64,000 nt of DNA from JAIOQJ01 sp963718635 (GCA_963718635.1 OY970367.1:4402001-4466000); one strand, 5' to 3'. Counted from the first letter of the stretch, positions 25,369 to 36,422 are shown. Numbers and translations are program-made. Notes: a model not told the origin generated them from the letters alone.

Positions 25369-27060
25369 ATGTTCAGAATCCTGAGTAAAGCCTATCCACG
25401 CCTTGCCATCGCCTGTTTGCTGTTGAGTGCGACTGCCACCGCCTCTATGGGTGCTGAGCCTCGCTATGTTGATCGCTGGGTTTATTGCGCGAACAATTTG
25501 CTGGTCGATAAGAACGTTGATGAAGTGATCTCGCTGATCGAACGTTCCGGCAAGGCCGGCTATACCGGCATGGTGCTTGCCGACTTTAAATTCAGTATTC
25601 TCGACCGCATGCCGGAGCGCTATTTCAAGAATGCAGAGCGTGTCCGGAAGGCGGCCGCAGCGGCGAAGATGGAAATCATACCAACCGTTTTCCCGATCGG
25701 TTATAGCGATGGCCTTTTTATGCACGATCCTAACTTAGGTGAAGGACCGCAAGTGAAGGATGCCCCTTTCGTAGTTAAGGGAAAGCAAATCCTACCTGTA
25801 TCCACACCGCCGCCGCTGCCTAATGGCGGTTTCGAGCAGACCAAAGGAGATCGCTTCGTTGGCTTTCGCTTTCAGGACGACCCCGGCGTGGCCTCGTTCG
25901 CCGATAAGACGGAGCATCACGGCGGCGCCGTCTCCTGCCGTATGCAGGACACGCCGAACAACTGCCGGCTGATGAATACCGTCAAAGTTCGACCTTATAC
26001 CTGCTATCGCTATTCCTGCTGGGTAAAGACAAAAAACTTGAAGCCGTGTGGCTTCAAACTGATGGCGTCTTCGGCGGACAAAACGGGGAGAGCGCTCACC
26101 TTTCATGAAGTTCATTTGAAAGAGAACAGTGATTGGACACGGTATGAAACCGCGTTTAATACCTTCGATGCAACGGAAGTCAATCTCTATGTGGGCGTCT
26201 GGGGGCCGCTGAAAGGGACCATCTGGTTTGACGACTTGGCGCTCGATGAAATGAGCCTCGTCAACGTGCTGCGTCGTGAAGCTTGCCCGCTTGTCGTCAG
26301 CAGTGCTGATGGCAAGACGATATATGAAGAAGGCAAAGACTTTCAGCCAATCCGCGATCCCTTGATGTTCAATCGATCGACCACGAGCTTCGACTTCAAT
26401 CATGCCGGCCCTGCCGTAAGACTAACCGAAAATTCAAGGCTCAAAGACGGCGATAAACTGTTGCTGTCCTGGTACCACGTTCTCTTAGTCCACGACAATC
26501 AGGCGGCTTGTAGTCTGACGGATCCCAAAGTTTTTCAGTTGCTCAAAGATGAAGCCAAACGGGTCAACGATCTTTTTCATCCAAAGACATTTTTCATGTC
26601 GCACGATGAGATCCGCGTGGCAGGCTACGACAATCTGAGTGAAGGCAAAACACCTGGCCAACTGCTGGCCGACAATGTGAAGCAGTGCATCAAAATTTTG
26701 AAGGATGTCAGCCCGGAAGCACGCGTCGCTGTCTGGTCCGATATGTTTGATCCCTTTCACAATGCAGTAGATAAGTTCTATCTCGTCAATGGTTCGCTGA
26801 AAGGGTCATGGGAAGGACTGTCTTCTGATATCGTCATCGCCAACTGGAACGGTCGCAAGCCCGCGGAGAGTCTGAAATTTTTCGCCGATCGAGGCAATCC
26901 GCAGGTCATCGCCGGCTATTACGACGGCAATGACCTGAAAAACTTCGAAAAATGGGACGAAGCCGCCAAGGGCATGCCGAAAGTTCAGGGCTTTATGTAC
27001 ACAACGTGGCAGAAGAAGTACGGATTATTAGAGGAGTATGGCAAAGCAATGGCGAAGTAG
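25369..27060 (+). CDS. Secreted glycoside hydrolase-like TIM-barrel protein
   Basis: 563 residues with a signal peptide (LAIACLLLSATATASMGAEP). The layout is an N-terminal barrel half (residues 35-120), an inserted beta-sandwich of carbohydrate-binding type (about 150-290, containing VKVRPYTCYRYSCWVKTKNL and TIWFDDLALDE), then the second barrel half with FMSHDEIRVAGYDN and VAVWSDMFDPFHN. The D-E pair in HDEIR is a candidate catalytic site as in GH20-like enzymes. The substrate is unknown. It acts outside the cytoplasm. Confidence 0.7.
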   Translation: MFRILSKAYPRLAIACLLLSATATASMGAEPRYVDRWVYCANNLLVDKNVDEVISLIERSGKAGYTGMVLADFKFSILDRMPERYFKNAERVRKAAAAAKMEIIPTVFPIGYSDGLFMHDPNLGEGPQVKDAPFVVKGKQILPVSTPPPLPNGGFEQTKGDRFVGFRFQDDPGVASFADKTEHHGGAVSCRMQDTPNNCRLMNTVKVRPYTCYRYSCWVKTKNLKPCGFKLMASSADKTGRALTFHEVHLKENSDWTRYETAFNTFDATEVNLYVGVWGPLKGTIWFDDLALDEMSLVNVLRREACPLVVSSADGKTIYEEGKDFQPIRDPLMFNRSTTSFDFNHAGPAVRLTENSRLKDGDKLLLSWYHVLLVHDNQAACSLTDPKVFQLLKDEAKRVNDLFHPKTFFMSHDEIRVAGYDNLSEGKTPGQLLADNVKQCIKILKDVSPEARVAVWSDMFDPFHNAVDKFYLVNGSLKGSWEGLSSDIVIANWNGRKPAESLKFFADRGNPQVIAGYYDGNDLKNFEKWDEAAKGMPKVQGFMYTTWQKKYGLLEEYGKAMAK

Positions 27061-27236
27061 CAGCTGGTTTGCATTTGGAAGGGCGGGCGAACCTCTTGCG
27101 ACACCGGTCATCTTGATGTTAGAACGCATCTTCCGTTGCTTCTTGTGTGGTCCGCTAAGGCTTTGTGAATCCGATAGGAATTAAGTTAAGCAAGCTCAAA
27201 GAGCTTGCTTCTTTAAAGTCAAGATCTGGCGTTTAC

Positions 27237-28081
27237 TCAACCCGTCTTGCGTCGCGACCCGTTGCGGTGCGCATGGTGCTGAGCTTTTTTCGCGTTCTTT
27301 TGAGCTTCGTCGAGGCTCTTCTTGAGCGCGTCCATCAGATTGATAACCGCCGGCTCTTCGGCCGAGCGACGGTCGCTGAGCTTCTTGCCCTTCGACTTGC
27401 TCTCAATCAGCTTGGTCACATCGCTCTCGTAATCGTCGTGGTACTGGCTGAAGTCGAAATCCGTTTCAGTCGAGGCTTCCAGCAACGTCATTGCCAGTTC
27501 AGTTTCCTTCTTCGCGGGTTCCACCTCCGAAATTTCATCCTTGAACATTGACGGTTTCTTAATCTCGTGGTCGAAATTCAGCAGCGACATGACGAGCATG
27601 CCATCTACCGCTCGAATAATGGCAATATGCTGCTGGCCAGTCAGCACGATGCGAGCGACCGCATGGCGGTTCTTTTCCGCCATGACGCTTTGAAGGACGG
27701 CATAGGGTTTCTGGCCGAGCTTGCCGTCGGGCGTCAGATAGTAATTGCGCCGGAATAGTAGACGGGATCTAACGATTCCGGAGAGATGAAGACATCGATC
27801 GTGATGGCCTTCTCATCTTCACGCCGCAGTTTGCTCAATTCCTTGGTTTCGACGATGACATATTGGCCCTTTGAGACCTCGTAGCCGGGCACGACTTCGT
27901 CTTTCGTTACTTCGCCGTGAACCGGGCAGACTTTTTGATGGCGGATACGGCTGCCGCATCCCTTATGGATTTGATGAAAAGCAATCTTTGTTTTGCCGGT
28001 GACGGCTGCTGAATAGGCTTTGACCGGGAGTGTCAGGAGGCTGAGCTTGAGATGGCCTTCCCAACTTGAACGCAGAGACAT
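27237..28081 (-). CDS. ku: Ku protein for non-homologous end joining (one frame break)
   Basis: It binds DNA double-strand ends and recruits LigD. The start MSLRSSWEGHLKLSLLTLPV is canonical. FHQIHKGCGSRIRHQKVCPVHGE and DVFISPESLDPVYY follow. The frame changes at about 27745; the next frame continues NYYLTPDGKLGQKPYAVLQ and MAEKNRHAVARIVL. The C-terminal tail is lysine-rich (KNAKKAQHHAHRNGSRRK). Joined length is about 280 residues, normal for bacterial Ku. No ligD gene is in the window. Confidence 0.88.
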
Positions 28082-28337
28082 GAGACTGATCCGTTTAAAG
28101 AGCCGCACGTCCTGCGATCGCTGTGGTAATGTAACTCCGACTGCTAATTCAAAGGCAAACGTAATGCCGTCAGCTCAATAGTTCAGAGTCGATTGATCAC
28201 GAACATCGATTTTGGTGAGAGCTGGAAGAGCTGGAGCGATTTTAGCGAGTTCATCGATCTGACGATGCACGAAGTAGGACGCGTTTCTAAGCTAGCGTCT
28301 ATCGCTGAAACAACTGAAGCATTAGAAGGAGCGGCCA

Positions 28338-29348
28338 ATGTTCGCCCTAGTCACGGGAAGTTCCGGATTTTTGGGAAGCCATCTCGTCGAGCGCTTGCGG
28401 GCGACTGGGCATCGTGTTCGCGGCCTGATCCGCGATCCGCGCAAAGGTGACCTATTAACGAAGCAGGGCGCCGAGGTGGCAATCGGCGATTTGAACTCGG
28501 CCGAATCCCTTGTCAAAGCAGTCGAGGGTGTTGATGTCGTTTTTCATGCAGCAGCGATGGTCGAAAGTTGGGGCCGCTGGTCCGATTATCTGGCGACGAC
28601 GGTTCAGGGAACAAAGGATCTTTTGAAAGCAGCGGTCGAAGCAAAGGTTCAGCGCTTCGCGCACATCAGCACCATCCGCGTTTACGACGACCGTTATTGC
28701 CGCCGCCAACGTTATGCAAAGGAAGATACGCCATCAGGAAAACGCGGCTATCGTCCTTTCGGTTCTTACGCGCACGCCAAGGCCCTGGCAGAGCTTGCAG
28801 TTTGGGAAGCACAAAGCCAACTGCCAGTCACGATATTGCGTCCTGCGTGGATCTACGGTCCAAGGGATGAAACAATTCTGCCGCCGTTGGTGGAGTTCAT
28901 GCGCACGCCAAGAGCCTGTTGGCCGAGCCGTCACGATCCTTGTGCCGACCCCATTTACGTCACGGATGTGGCGGATTGTGCCATCGCCGCGGCGCAGCAC
29001 CCCGCGGCAATCGGGCAGGCGTACAACGTCGCCCCCTCCTCGCGGATCAGCGCGCGCGAATTTCTGCTGCCCTTGTTTCGCGCATTGGGAATCAAGCCGC
29101 CCGAAAAATCGCTCCCCTATTTCGTGACGGCCTCGGCCGCTCGCATCTCGGAGTGGGCCGGCGCTTTGCGCGGCAAGAAACCTGCCTTTGATCGCACGGG
29201 GTTGGCCATCCTTACCGAAGATGTCCGCCACGATCCCGCGAAGGCACTACGCGATTTCGGCTGGAGTTCGCAGGTCGATTTAACGGAAGGGATCGAGAAA
29301 ACCGCCGCTTGGTTCAAGGAACGCTACGGCGAGCGCGCTAGCGGATGA
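28338..29348 (+). CDS. NAD(P)-dependent epimerase/3-beta-HSD type SDR
   Basis: 336 residues. An extended short-chain dehydrogenase: TGSSGFLGSHLVERL (nucleotide-binding loop), IGDLNSAESL, FHAAAMVESWG, catalytic Tyr/Lys in YAHAKALAE, and ILRPAWIYGPRDE. The stretch MRTPRACWPSRHDPCADPIYV differs from the usual linker and may contain compensating base errors. The substrate is not predictable. Confidence 0.85.
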   Translation: MFALVTGSSGFLGSHLVERLRATGHRVRGLIRDPRKGDLLTKQGAEVAIGDLNSAESLVKAVEGVDVVFHAAAMVESWGRWSDYLATTVQGTKDLLKAAVEAKVQRFAHISTIRVYDDRYCRRQRYAKEDTPSGKRGYRPFGSYAHAKALAELAVWEAQSQLPVTILRPAWIYGPRDETILPPLVEFMRTPRACWPSRHDPCADPIYVTDVADCAIAAAQHPAAIGQAYNVAPSSRISAREFLLPLFRALGIKPPEKSLPYFVTASAARISEWAGALRGKKPAFDRTGLAILTEDVRHDPAKALRDFGWSSQVDLTEGIEKTAAWFKERYGERASG

Positions 29349-29388
29349 ACCTTTCCCGATTGGGGCTTCTCCAGTAAAAAGACCGCAC

Positions 29389-29460
29389 GGGGCGGAAGCT
29401 CAATGGTCGAGCAGGGTTCTCATAAAGCCTTGGAAGAGGGTTCAATTCCCTCACGCCCCA
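29389..29460 (+). tRNA. tRNA-Met(CAU) (or tRNA-Ile with modified CAU)
   Basis: 72 nt. The acceptor GGGGCG pairs with CGCCCC and the discriminator is A. The D stem is GCTC/GAGC. The anticodon stem GGGTT pairs with AGCCT, and the loop CTCATAA contains CAT. The T arm is GAGGG/CCCTC. There is a G-A mismatch at position 7. Without 3 G-C pairs in the anticodon stem it is not the initiator. No CCA is encoded. Confidence 0.85.
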
Positions 29461-29507
29461 TTATTTTTGCAAATTGATTGTTGTTTTGTTAGTCGGCGGA
29501 GAGGCGC

Positions 29508-29861
29508 ATGGCAGGTCGTCCTTACTCCAGACTAGCAATCGCTTCCGTTGCCCTCAATCTGCCTTGGATTGCCCTGATCGGATGGTGCTTTTGGATCATC
29601 GCAAACGCGGCCGGTCCAATCACAGGCGAAATCTTCTTACTCCCTTTGGTAGTGTACTTATTCACCGGCATTCCCGCAGTGATTTGTGGCTTAGCGGCGT
29701 GGGCTCGCCCACGGTCTTCGGCCGGCACCCTGCGGGGGAAGTGGCTCGCTGCGTTCGGAATGTTATTGGCGGCGGTGCCCCCGGCATTCGGAATTGTGTC
29801 GGCTTGCGAGCCAAGTTCTTACTACTCTGAGGCAGGTAGTACGGTGCCGAAGCCGCGATGA
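29508..29861 (+). CDS. Small multi-pass membrane protein (DUF4190-like)
   Basis: 117 residues with three hydrophobic segments (LAIASVALNLPWIALIGWCF, EIFLLPLVVYLFTGIPAVIC, WLAAFGMLLAAVPPAFGIV). GGAGAGG precedes the ATG. The repeated small-residue membrane pattern is like DUF4190 proteins. Function unknown. Confidence 0.55.
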   Translation: MAGRPYSRLAIASVALNLPWIALIGWCFWIIANAAGPITGEIFLLPLVVYLFTGIPAVICGLAAWARPRSSAGTLRGKWLAAFGMLLAAVPPAFGIVSACEPSSYYSEAGSTVPKPR

Positions 29862-29886
29862 CCGAACAACCCCTTTTGGGTGCGCT

Positions 29887-31194
29887 CTATGCCGCAATGC
29901 AAGTCTCCGCAGTGTCTTCCAGCAGCGAATCAATAACATCCAGTGTCCGCTCGGTGGCGCCCTGTTGTTCGAGCACCATGATCCGGGCGGCTTCTCCCAT
30001 TCGTGTTCGCAACCCGCCATCATCCAACAGACGCCTTAGCTCCGTTTCCATTGAAACCGCATCGCTTATTCTAACAGCCCCTCCCAGCTCGATAAGCCGG
30101 GCGGCGGCATCGCGGAAGTTCCAGATGTGCGGGCCAAAGACAACTGGCACTCCCAGGCCGGCAGGCTCGATCATGCTCTGGCCGCCACGTTTGCCGTCGA
30201 GGCTCCCGCCGGTAAAACCGACGTCGGCCAGGCCCCAAGCCGCGTTGAGTTCGCCGATGGTATCAAGCAGAATGACCGCTTTTGGTTGCAGTGACATTGG
30301 ACTTTGGCTTCGGCGGACGAAAGGTAATCCGGTTTGTTCAATGAGATGTGCTACTTCGTCGAAACGATCTGCGCTGCGCGGGACGAGGATAAGGATCAGA
30401 TGGGGATGATCGAGTCGTAGCTTTTGAAAGACGCTTAGAACAATTTCTTCTTCCGGCGCGTGTGTGCTGCCCGCCACCCAGACCAAGCTCGTATGGTCCA
30501 GTCCCAATTGGTCTCGTAACTTCATTGTGTGCGAATTGGCTTTATCGCCGAGGACGCCATCGTATTTGATTGAACCGGTTACGGTGATTCTCTTAGCAGC
30601 GATCCCTAAGCTCGTTAGGGCTTCGGCATAGGCAGGCGACTGCATTGCAAAGTGCGTGATCCGCGACAGCAGCAGGGGCCGAGTAAGCCAGCCGAATTGG
30701 CGATGCCTGGCCGCGCTGCGCGGGCTCATCCGGCCATTGATCAAGAGCACGGGGCTTTCGCTTTTGGCAGCCGCGTGCAGGAAATTAGGCCAAAGTTCGC
30801 TTTCGGCCAAAACAATAAGAGTCGGCTTCAGAGATCGCAGAGTGCGCTTGACCGCCCAAGAGAAATCAAAAGGCCAGTAAATTACCGTTAGATCGGCAAA
30901 AAGTCTCTTGGCCTCGGCCATGCCGGTATCAGTAGTTGTGGAGACAACGCAACGGCAATGGGGCATTCGTTGGCGGAACGCTTTGACAACAGTAACCAGC
31001 AGATGAATTTCACCAACGCTCACACCATGAAACCACACCAACAACTCGCTGTTTGAATTCGATGGAGCCTTGAAGCCAAGGAGCTTTTGCGCCAATCCTT
31101 TGCGATAACGACCGGTAACGCAGGCACGGAAAATGAGCCAGGGTGAGAGGACCACCAGCCCGAAGGCGTAGAGACAATTAAGAAGGTAAGGCAT
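29887..31194 (-). CDS. waaA: 3-deoxy-D-manno-octulosonic acid (Kdo) transferase
   Basis: About 435 residues from MPYLLNCLYAFGLVVLSPWL. It transfers Kdo to lipid A on the inner membrane. The N-terminal anchor is followed by WFHGVSVGEIHLL, VVSTTTDTGMAEAK, YWPFDF, ESELWPNFL, LLINGRMSPRSA and the C-terminal GGSLDGKRGGQSMIEPAGLGVPVVFGPHIWNF. All are WaaA/GT30 motifs. The presence of waaA suggests a Gram-negative-type LPS. Confidence 0.92.
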   Translation of the reverse strand: MPYLLNCLYAFGLVVLSPWLIFRACVTGRYRKGLAQKLLGFKAPSNSNSELLVWFHGVSVGEIHLLVTVVKAFRQRMPHCRCVVSTTTDTGMAEAKRLFADLTVIYWPFDFSWAVKRTLRSLKPTLIVLAESELWPNFLHAAAKSESPVLLINGRMSPRSAARHRQFGWLTRPLLLSRITHFAMQSPAYAEALTSLGIAAKRITVTGSIKYDGVLGDKANSHTMKLRDQLGLDHTSLVWVAGSTHAPEEEIVLSVFQKLRLDHPHLILILVPRSADRFDEVAHLIEQTGLPFVRRSQSPMSLQPKAVILLDTIGELNAAWGLADVGFTGGSLDGKRGGQSMIEPAGLGVPVVFGPHIWNFRDAAARLIELGGAVRISDAVSMETELRRLLDDGGLRTRMGEAARIMVLEQQGATERTLDVIDSLLEDTAETCIAA

Positions 31195-31219
31195 TGGAAT
31201 CCATTCCTTTGCGGAGCGA

Positions 31220-31837
31220 TCAACGCGACCGTGAGCCAATGATCTCGTGCAATTGGCCGGCGGCATCGTGATAGGAGATACGACTGCCAACCAGAAGTTT
31301 CTGCGGAAAGACGATCAGGTTCATCTGATCAGGAACTTTAGCCGAGATCGCGCGAAACGCCTCGAGTTTAGGAAGTTTGTAAAGAGCTTCGCCAAGCTCT
31401 TGCGTTGGGGCAGAACCTATCGGCAGGGAAACCGATGAGTTGACTGAACGCTCGTGATAGCCTCGCCAGTCGCCAGTCAGCTCCTGTGCAGAGGTGTGCA
31501 ACTTTTTCTGTTCTTCAGGCAGAGTCAAATCGACTACCTGCTGCAGGTCGACTTTGACGTTAATGATTAAAATATTCGTATTCGGATTAGGAATTATGAT
31601 GCGACGAGAGGGCGAACCGAAGAGCGCTCCTACTTCCCAAAGTGTTAGATCATGAGTTTCTGATAAAAACATTAACTCGTACTGGAATTTGGAAGTGCTG
31701 CCCGGAGAAAATCGGCTGACAGCCCCAAAAGTGTGCGATGTACTTAAGGGCGTTGACGTGTACGTAGGCACAAAAGCGCGATACCAGGTCGCTCGTTCAC
31801 GCTGCCGAGTCAGCTGATTAGTTCTTGAAAGCTTCAC
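31220..31837 (-). CDS. RES-domain toxin
   Basis: About 205 residues, starting at a GTG that overlaps the antitoxin stop (GTGA). RES-like features are WYRAFVPTYTSTPLSTSHTF, RFSPGS, ELMFLSETHDLTLWEVGALF and VVDLTLPEEQKKLHTSAQEL. Characterised RES toxins degrade NAD+. An earlier in-frame ATG at 31954 exists but lies inside the antitoxin gene. Confidence 0.7.
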   Translation of the reverse strand: MKLSRTNQLTRQRERATWYRAFVPTYTSTPLSTSHTFGAVSRFSPGSTSKFQYELMFLSETHDLTLWEVGALFGSPSRRIIIPNPNTNILIINVKVDLQQVVDLTLPEEQKKLHTSAQELTGDWRGYHERSVNSSVSLPIGSAPTQELGEALYKLPKLEAFRAISAKVPDQMNLIVFPQKLLVGSRISYHDAAGQLHEIIGSRSR

Positions 31838-32292
31838 TCGTAGGAAAAACTCCAAATCATTCGGAGCCGGTTTCGCAAGATCCACTCGTCGGGAGTTCCG
31901 ATGACGGCGTTTGGCGTCTTGCCACCCAGGAACATTTGGGGTGTTTGCAGCCACTCGTCCACGTCAGGAATGGTCGTTCTCAAATCGTCCACGATATTCG
32001 GCGATTCATCTTCACGCAGATCGTTTAGGCGTTCAAGAACGCCAGGCGCGAAACCGGGTGCTCGCTCAAGCCAAGGGTCTTTTTCCCCGGTTTTTTCGGC
32101 TATTTGCTGGGCCTCCCAAATATCATCCGACACGGCCAGAATCTTCTTCTGATCGCGATCCCACGCCAGCCACATGCCCGGATAGTCGTCCGGATCGTTG
32201 GAGCGCACTTCAATCGTGCTTGACGATGGAAGCGATTCGCTGTCGTCCGATCGGGAACCGGCCTCGCCTTCAATCGTCTCAAGTTCGGCCAT
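31834..32292 (-). CDS. Xre/MbcA/ParS-type antitoxin
   Basis: 152 residues. The C-terminus (WLQTPQMFLGGKTPNAVIGT, then RNRLRMIWSF) matches the MbcA/ParS toxin-binding domain, with the typical LGG.TP. A middle segment (GMWLAWDRDQKKILAVSDDI) resembles the small DUF5678 domain. It is followed by the RES gene with a 4-nt overlap, the usual antitoxin-first order. Confidence 0.72.
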   Translation of the reverse strand: MAELETIEGEAGSRSDDSESLPSSSTIEVRSNDPDDYPGMWLAWDRDQKKILAVSDDIWEAQQIAEKTGEKDPWLERAPGFAPGVLERLNDLREDESPNIVDDLRTTIPDVDEWLQTPQMFLGGKTPNAVIGTPDEWILRNRLRMIWSFSYE

Positions 32293-32348
32293 GGAAACCT
32301 CCAGCGAAGTCTTTTCGGGCGGTGTTATTTTAACACAAATGCTACCGT

Positions 32349-35300
32349 TCAGATTGGCTGATTGATCTTCATATGGCAGTTCTTATACTTCTTGCCGCTG
32401 CCGCATGGGCAAGGGTCATTACGGCCGACTTTTTCGATGCGATTGCGAATCGGTTCTTTCTTCTTTTCAACGGCGGCGTTGGTCGATTCTTCTTTTTCAG
32501 GCGCGGCCGTGTTAGTCTGGACGTAAGACTTGGCTTGCTCGTGTTGGGCCAATTGTCCTGCCCAGATTGCATCTTGCATCGCTTCTTCGCCAGCATCTTC
32601 CATGCGGAATACCGCATCGGTCACGTGGTCTTGTAGGTTATCCCACATGGTGTCGAATTCTTTCATCCCCTCTTTCTTGTAGACCGTCTTCGGGTCTTCC
32701 TGAGCGAAGCTGCGCAGGCCCACGACGGAGCGCATATGGTCCATCGTCAGCAGATGTTTTTTCCACGATGAATCGAGGTTGCCGAGCAGCACGGTCCGTT
32801 CCATGCTGCGCATCTCGGGGCGATATTTGCGATCGTAGGCATTCCAGAGAGTCTGGCGAATCTCGTCCGTGCTTCGACCCGTGATGCCAACAGGATCGAT
32901 CTCGATCTGATAGGTCGTCTTCATCCATTCGACCAGTTCGCGAGCGTCCTCGGCTTCCGCTTCGGCAGCGCCGGAAAGCGCTTCATCGAGTTGCTCGTCG
33001 ATAGCCGATTGATTTACGGTCGGATAGGCCTTCGCGCTGATACCGAGCAAAAGCTCTTTGAGGCGCGAACGCGACTCGGTGCGAAATTCCTGTTCCGTCA
33101 GGTGCTCGGCATAACTGCCGAAACGGGCGCGAGCCCAGCGATAAAGCCCTTCGCGATCGTACTTCTGCTGTAGGCCGGGGCCAGCTACTTTCTCGGCCAT
33201 GTGCGCAGCCATGGCGAGTTCGACGGGAAACGCGATTTCCTTCTGGCGATAGGCTTCACGCACGCGGGCAATTGCCAGTTCCTTGACGGCGGCATCGCTC
33301 AAGTCGCGGAGTTCGTCGGCGGTGAACGTCAGTTGAAATTTTTGACGCAACCAATCAACAAGCGATTCAAGGCCCCACTCGCGCTCCAGGAATTTGCGTC
33401 CATCGCTCAGGTCGATCTGCTGAATCGATTTTGAAGCTTCTTCGAGAAGAAACCCAGGCAAGTTTTCACGCCCTACTTCTTTCAACTGACGGTCGGTCAG
33501 TTTCAGGCCGTAGCGCGCGCTCATCACGCCGCGCCATTTCCTGCCATTTCCAATCTTTTGGATCGTCGTCCTCGGCCAGATTTTCGTCCATTCCTTCCTG
33601 GATGACCGTTGGCACATTTTTGATGGCCTTCTCGCGCGCCTGCTCGATTGCCTCACCGAAAGGGAGCGAAGCGAAATCGCCCGGATCGAATTCGATGCCC
33701 AGTCTGATTAGAGGCGAACTCGGCAAAACTCTCGGCCCCGTAGTCGGCATTGAGAAAACGATCAATCGCCCCTTGGATTTGCGCGTCGATCATCGCCAGA
33801 ATTTCAGCCTTGCAATTGCGGTCGTGCAAGATCTGGTTGCGCTTGCCATAAACGCGCTTACGCTGGGTATCCATCACCTCGTCGTATTCGAGCAAGTTTT
33901 TCCGCTGATCGAAGTGATACTCTTCTACCTTCTTCTGGGCGGCTTCGATGCGCTTGCTGACCATCCTATTTTCGATCGCTTCGCCTTCCTTCATACCCAA
34001 GCGTGAAAGAACGCCGGCCACCCATTCGCCGCCGAATAGGCGCATCAGTTCATCTTGCAGCGACAAGTAAAAGCGCGAAGAGCCCGGGTCTCCCTGACGG
34101 CCCGCCCGGCCTCGAAGCTGGTTATCGATGCGCCGGCTTTCGTGGCGCTCGGTGCCGACAATGTGTAAGCCGCCCGCAGCGGCCACTTCGCGCCCGGCTG
34201 CCTTCATTCCTTCCTTCGCATCAATGGCATCGACGGTGTTCTTCCAAACGTCGTCGGGCACATCAAGCCGGGTCACGTACTTGTCTTTTAGCTGCGCCCA
34301 AGCCATCGTTTCTGGATTGCCGCCGAGAATGATGTCAGTGCCACGACCGGCCATGTTCGTGGCGATCGTGACCGCTTCCCGTCGTCCGGCCTGAGCCACG
34401 ATTTCCGACTCACGCGCGACGTTCTCCGGCTTGGCGTTGAGCAGCTCGTGTTTGATGCCACGGCGCTTCAAAAGCGAAGAGAGCTTTTCCGATTTGGCGA
34501 CATCGGTGGTGCCGATCAAAATAGGCCGACCTGTGTTGTGAACCTCAACTACCTCGCCGACGATCGCTTCCCACTTGTCCTTGTCGGTCATATAGACCAG
34601 ATCGGGCGGGTTGATGCGCTTGAGAGGTTTATTGGTGGGGATGGCCACCACATCGAGTTTGTAGATTTTCCAGAACTCTCCGGCTTCCGTCATCGCAGTG
34701 CCGGTCATGCCACCGAGCTTGTTGTAAAGCTTGAAATAGTTTTGCAGCGTAATGGTCGCCAGCGTCTGCGTTTCCTGTTTAATGGCGACGCCATCGCGCT
34801 TGTGCTTCGCTTCAACCGCTTGATGCAGGCCATCGCTCCACTGCCGGCCGAAGAGCGCACGGCCGGTGAATTCGTCGATGATCACAATCTTGCGCTCGCC
34901 TTCGTGATCCATGATCAAGTAGTGGCGATCGCGTTGATAAAGCGTGTGCGCCTTGCAAGCGAGTTATCCAGCAAGTGCGGCCATTCCATGTTGCCGGCCG
35001 TGTAGAAACTCTCGACGCCGGCTAATTCTTCCGCCTTGCGAACGCCCAATTCGGTGAGATGGCAACTCCGTTCCTTTTCTTTGATCTCGTAGTAAAAGCC
35101 GAGAAATGGTTTGTCTTCCGCGTTCTTCTTGGGAACAACCGCTTCCAGCGGCGGTTCACCCGCAGCGGCACGGCGGGCATTCTCTTCGCGCCCGATCTTT
35201 CTTTTCGAGTTCGATCAATTGGGCAGCGATCGCATTTGCCGTCTCATAGCGTTTGAGATCGCTGAAAGCGGGTCCGGAGATAATCAGCGGCGTTCGAGCT

Positions 35301-36122
35301 TCGTCGATAAGGATGTTGTCAACTTCGTCGATGATGGCGTAGTTGAGCGGTCGTTGCACTTGCCGATAATAGGGATGGAATTTGTCGTCGTCATGGCGGG
35401 CGGGCTTCATGTTGTCGCGCAAGATAGTCGAAGCCGAACTCGCTGTTGGTGCCGTAGGTGATGTCGCACTCGTAAGCTTTGCGGCGTTCTACGGGGTCCA
35501 TATCGCTTTGGATATAGCCGGCGGAAACGCCCAATGCGCTGAAGATCGGCAGCATCCATTCGCAATCGCGGCGAGCCAGATAATCGTTAACGGTGACGAC
35601 GTGCACGCCATCGCCCGTCAGCGCATTGAGATAGGCAGGCAGCGTTGCAACGAGCGTTTTGCCCTCGCCGGTGACCATTTCGGCGATGCCCCGGCGATGA
35701 AGGATCACGCCGCCGATCATCTGTACATCATAATGCCGCATGTTCTTTGGTGCGGCTTGGCGGCTTCGCGGCAGGCGGCAAAGGCTTCCGGCAAAATCTC
35801 TTCGAGGATGCGGTTCTTCAGTTCGAGAGTTTTCGCTTGCTTCAACCGTTCGCGAAACTGCGTCGAAAGCGCTTTGAGCTCGGCATCAGACAGAGCCTGC
35901 ATCTGCGTTTCGTTCGCATTGATGCGATCGAGCACTGAGCCGGCGCGACACGACAAATGGCTTTTCGGGGTTCCGAGTTGCGGTATAGCCGATTTCCTTG
36001 ACTTGCCAGTCGGCGCTGTAGCCGAAGATACGGCTAATTAGTTTGGTGAATCCATCGACGAAGCGGGCGAAAGCGTCTCCCAGCTTTTCAAGGATCCCTA
36101 TCTCCATTGCATTCGCTGACAT
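32349..36122 (-). CDS. secA: Preprotein translocase ATPase SecA (about eight frame breaks)
   Basis: This is the motor of Sec export. Pieces on the minus strand add to a complete protein: GILEKLGDAFARFVDG (start at 36122, GGAG upstream), MQMVGG-type MVTGEGKTLVA (Walker A), VNDYLARRD, FGFDYL, IIDEVDNILIDEARTPLIIS, EFTGRALFGRQWSDGLHQAV, GMTGTA, TNMAGRGTDIILGG, LRGRAGRQGDPGSSRFYLSL, and GRNDPCPCGSGKKYKNCH at the end (zinc-binding C-terminus). Frame changes fall near 35945, 35735, 35415, 35190, 34955, 33710 and 33535. All motifs survive, which argues for sequence errors rather than decay. Confidence 0.85.
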
Positions 36123-36422
36123 GAGGCCAATTCTCCAGGATACGCCGTGGCAATAATGTCGATCCGTGCCGGGTGCCAAGGGACAGTCTAAGAGGGCATG
36201 TTTCAGCGGTCAATACAGACCGCGTAGCCGGCCAAGGTTGCGCATTCGGTTTCCTTCTGACATGGCCCTATCTAAATGGCCCAGCGATCCAGTATTATTG
36301 GACAGGAAAAGCCCAAATTCTCGGCGGCTGGACTTAACAGCGTTAGCGCCCGACAATGGAGTTTCAGAGTCTTCGACTGCCCCGAGTGCGTTACGGAATT
36401 CCGAAAAGTCTAAGGTCTTCAC

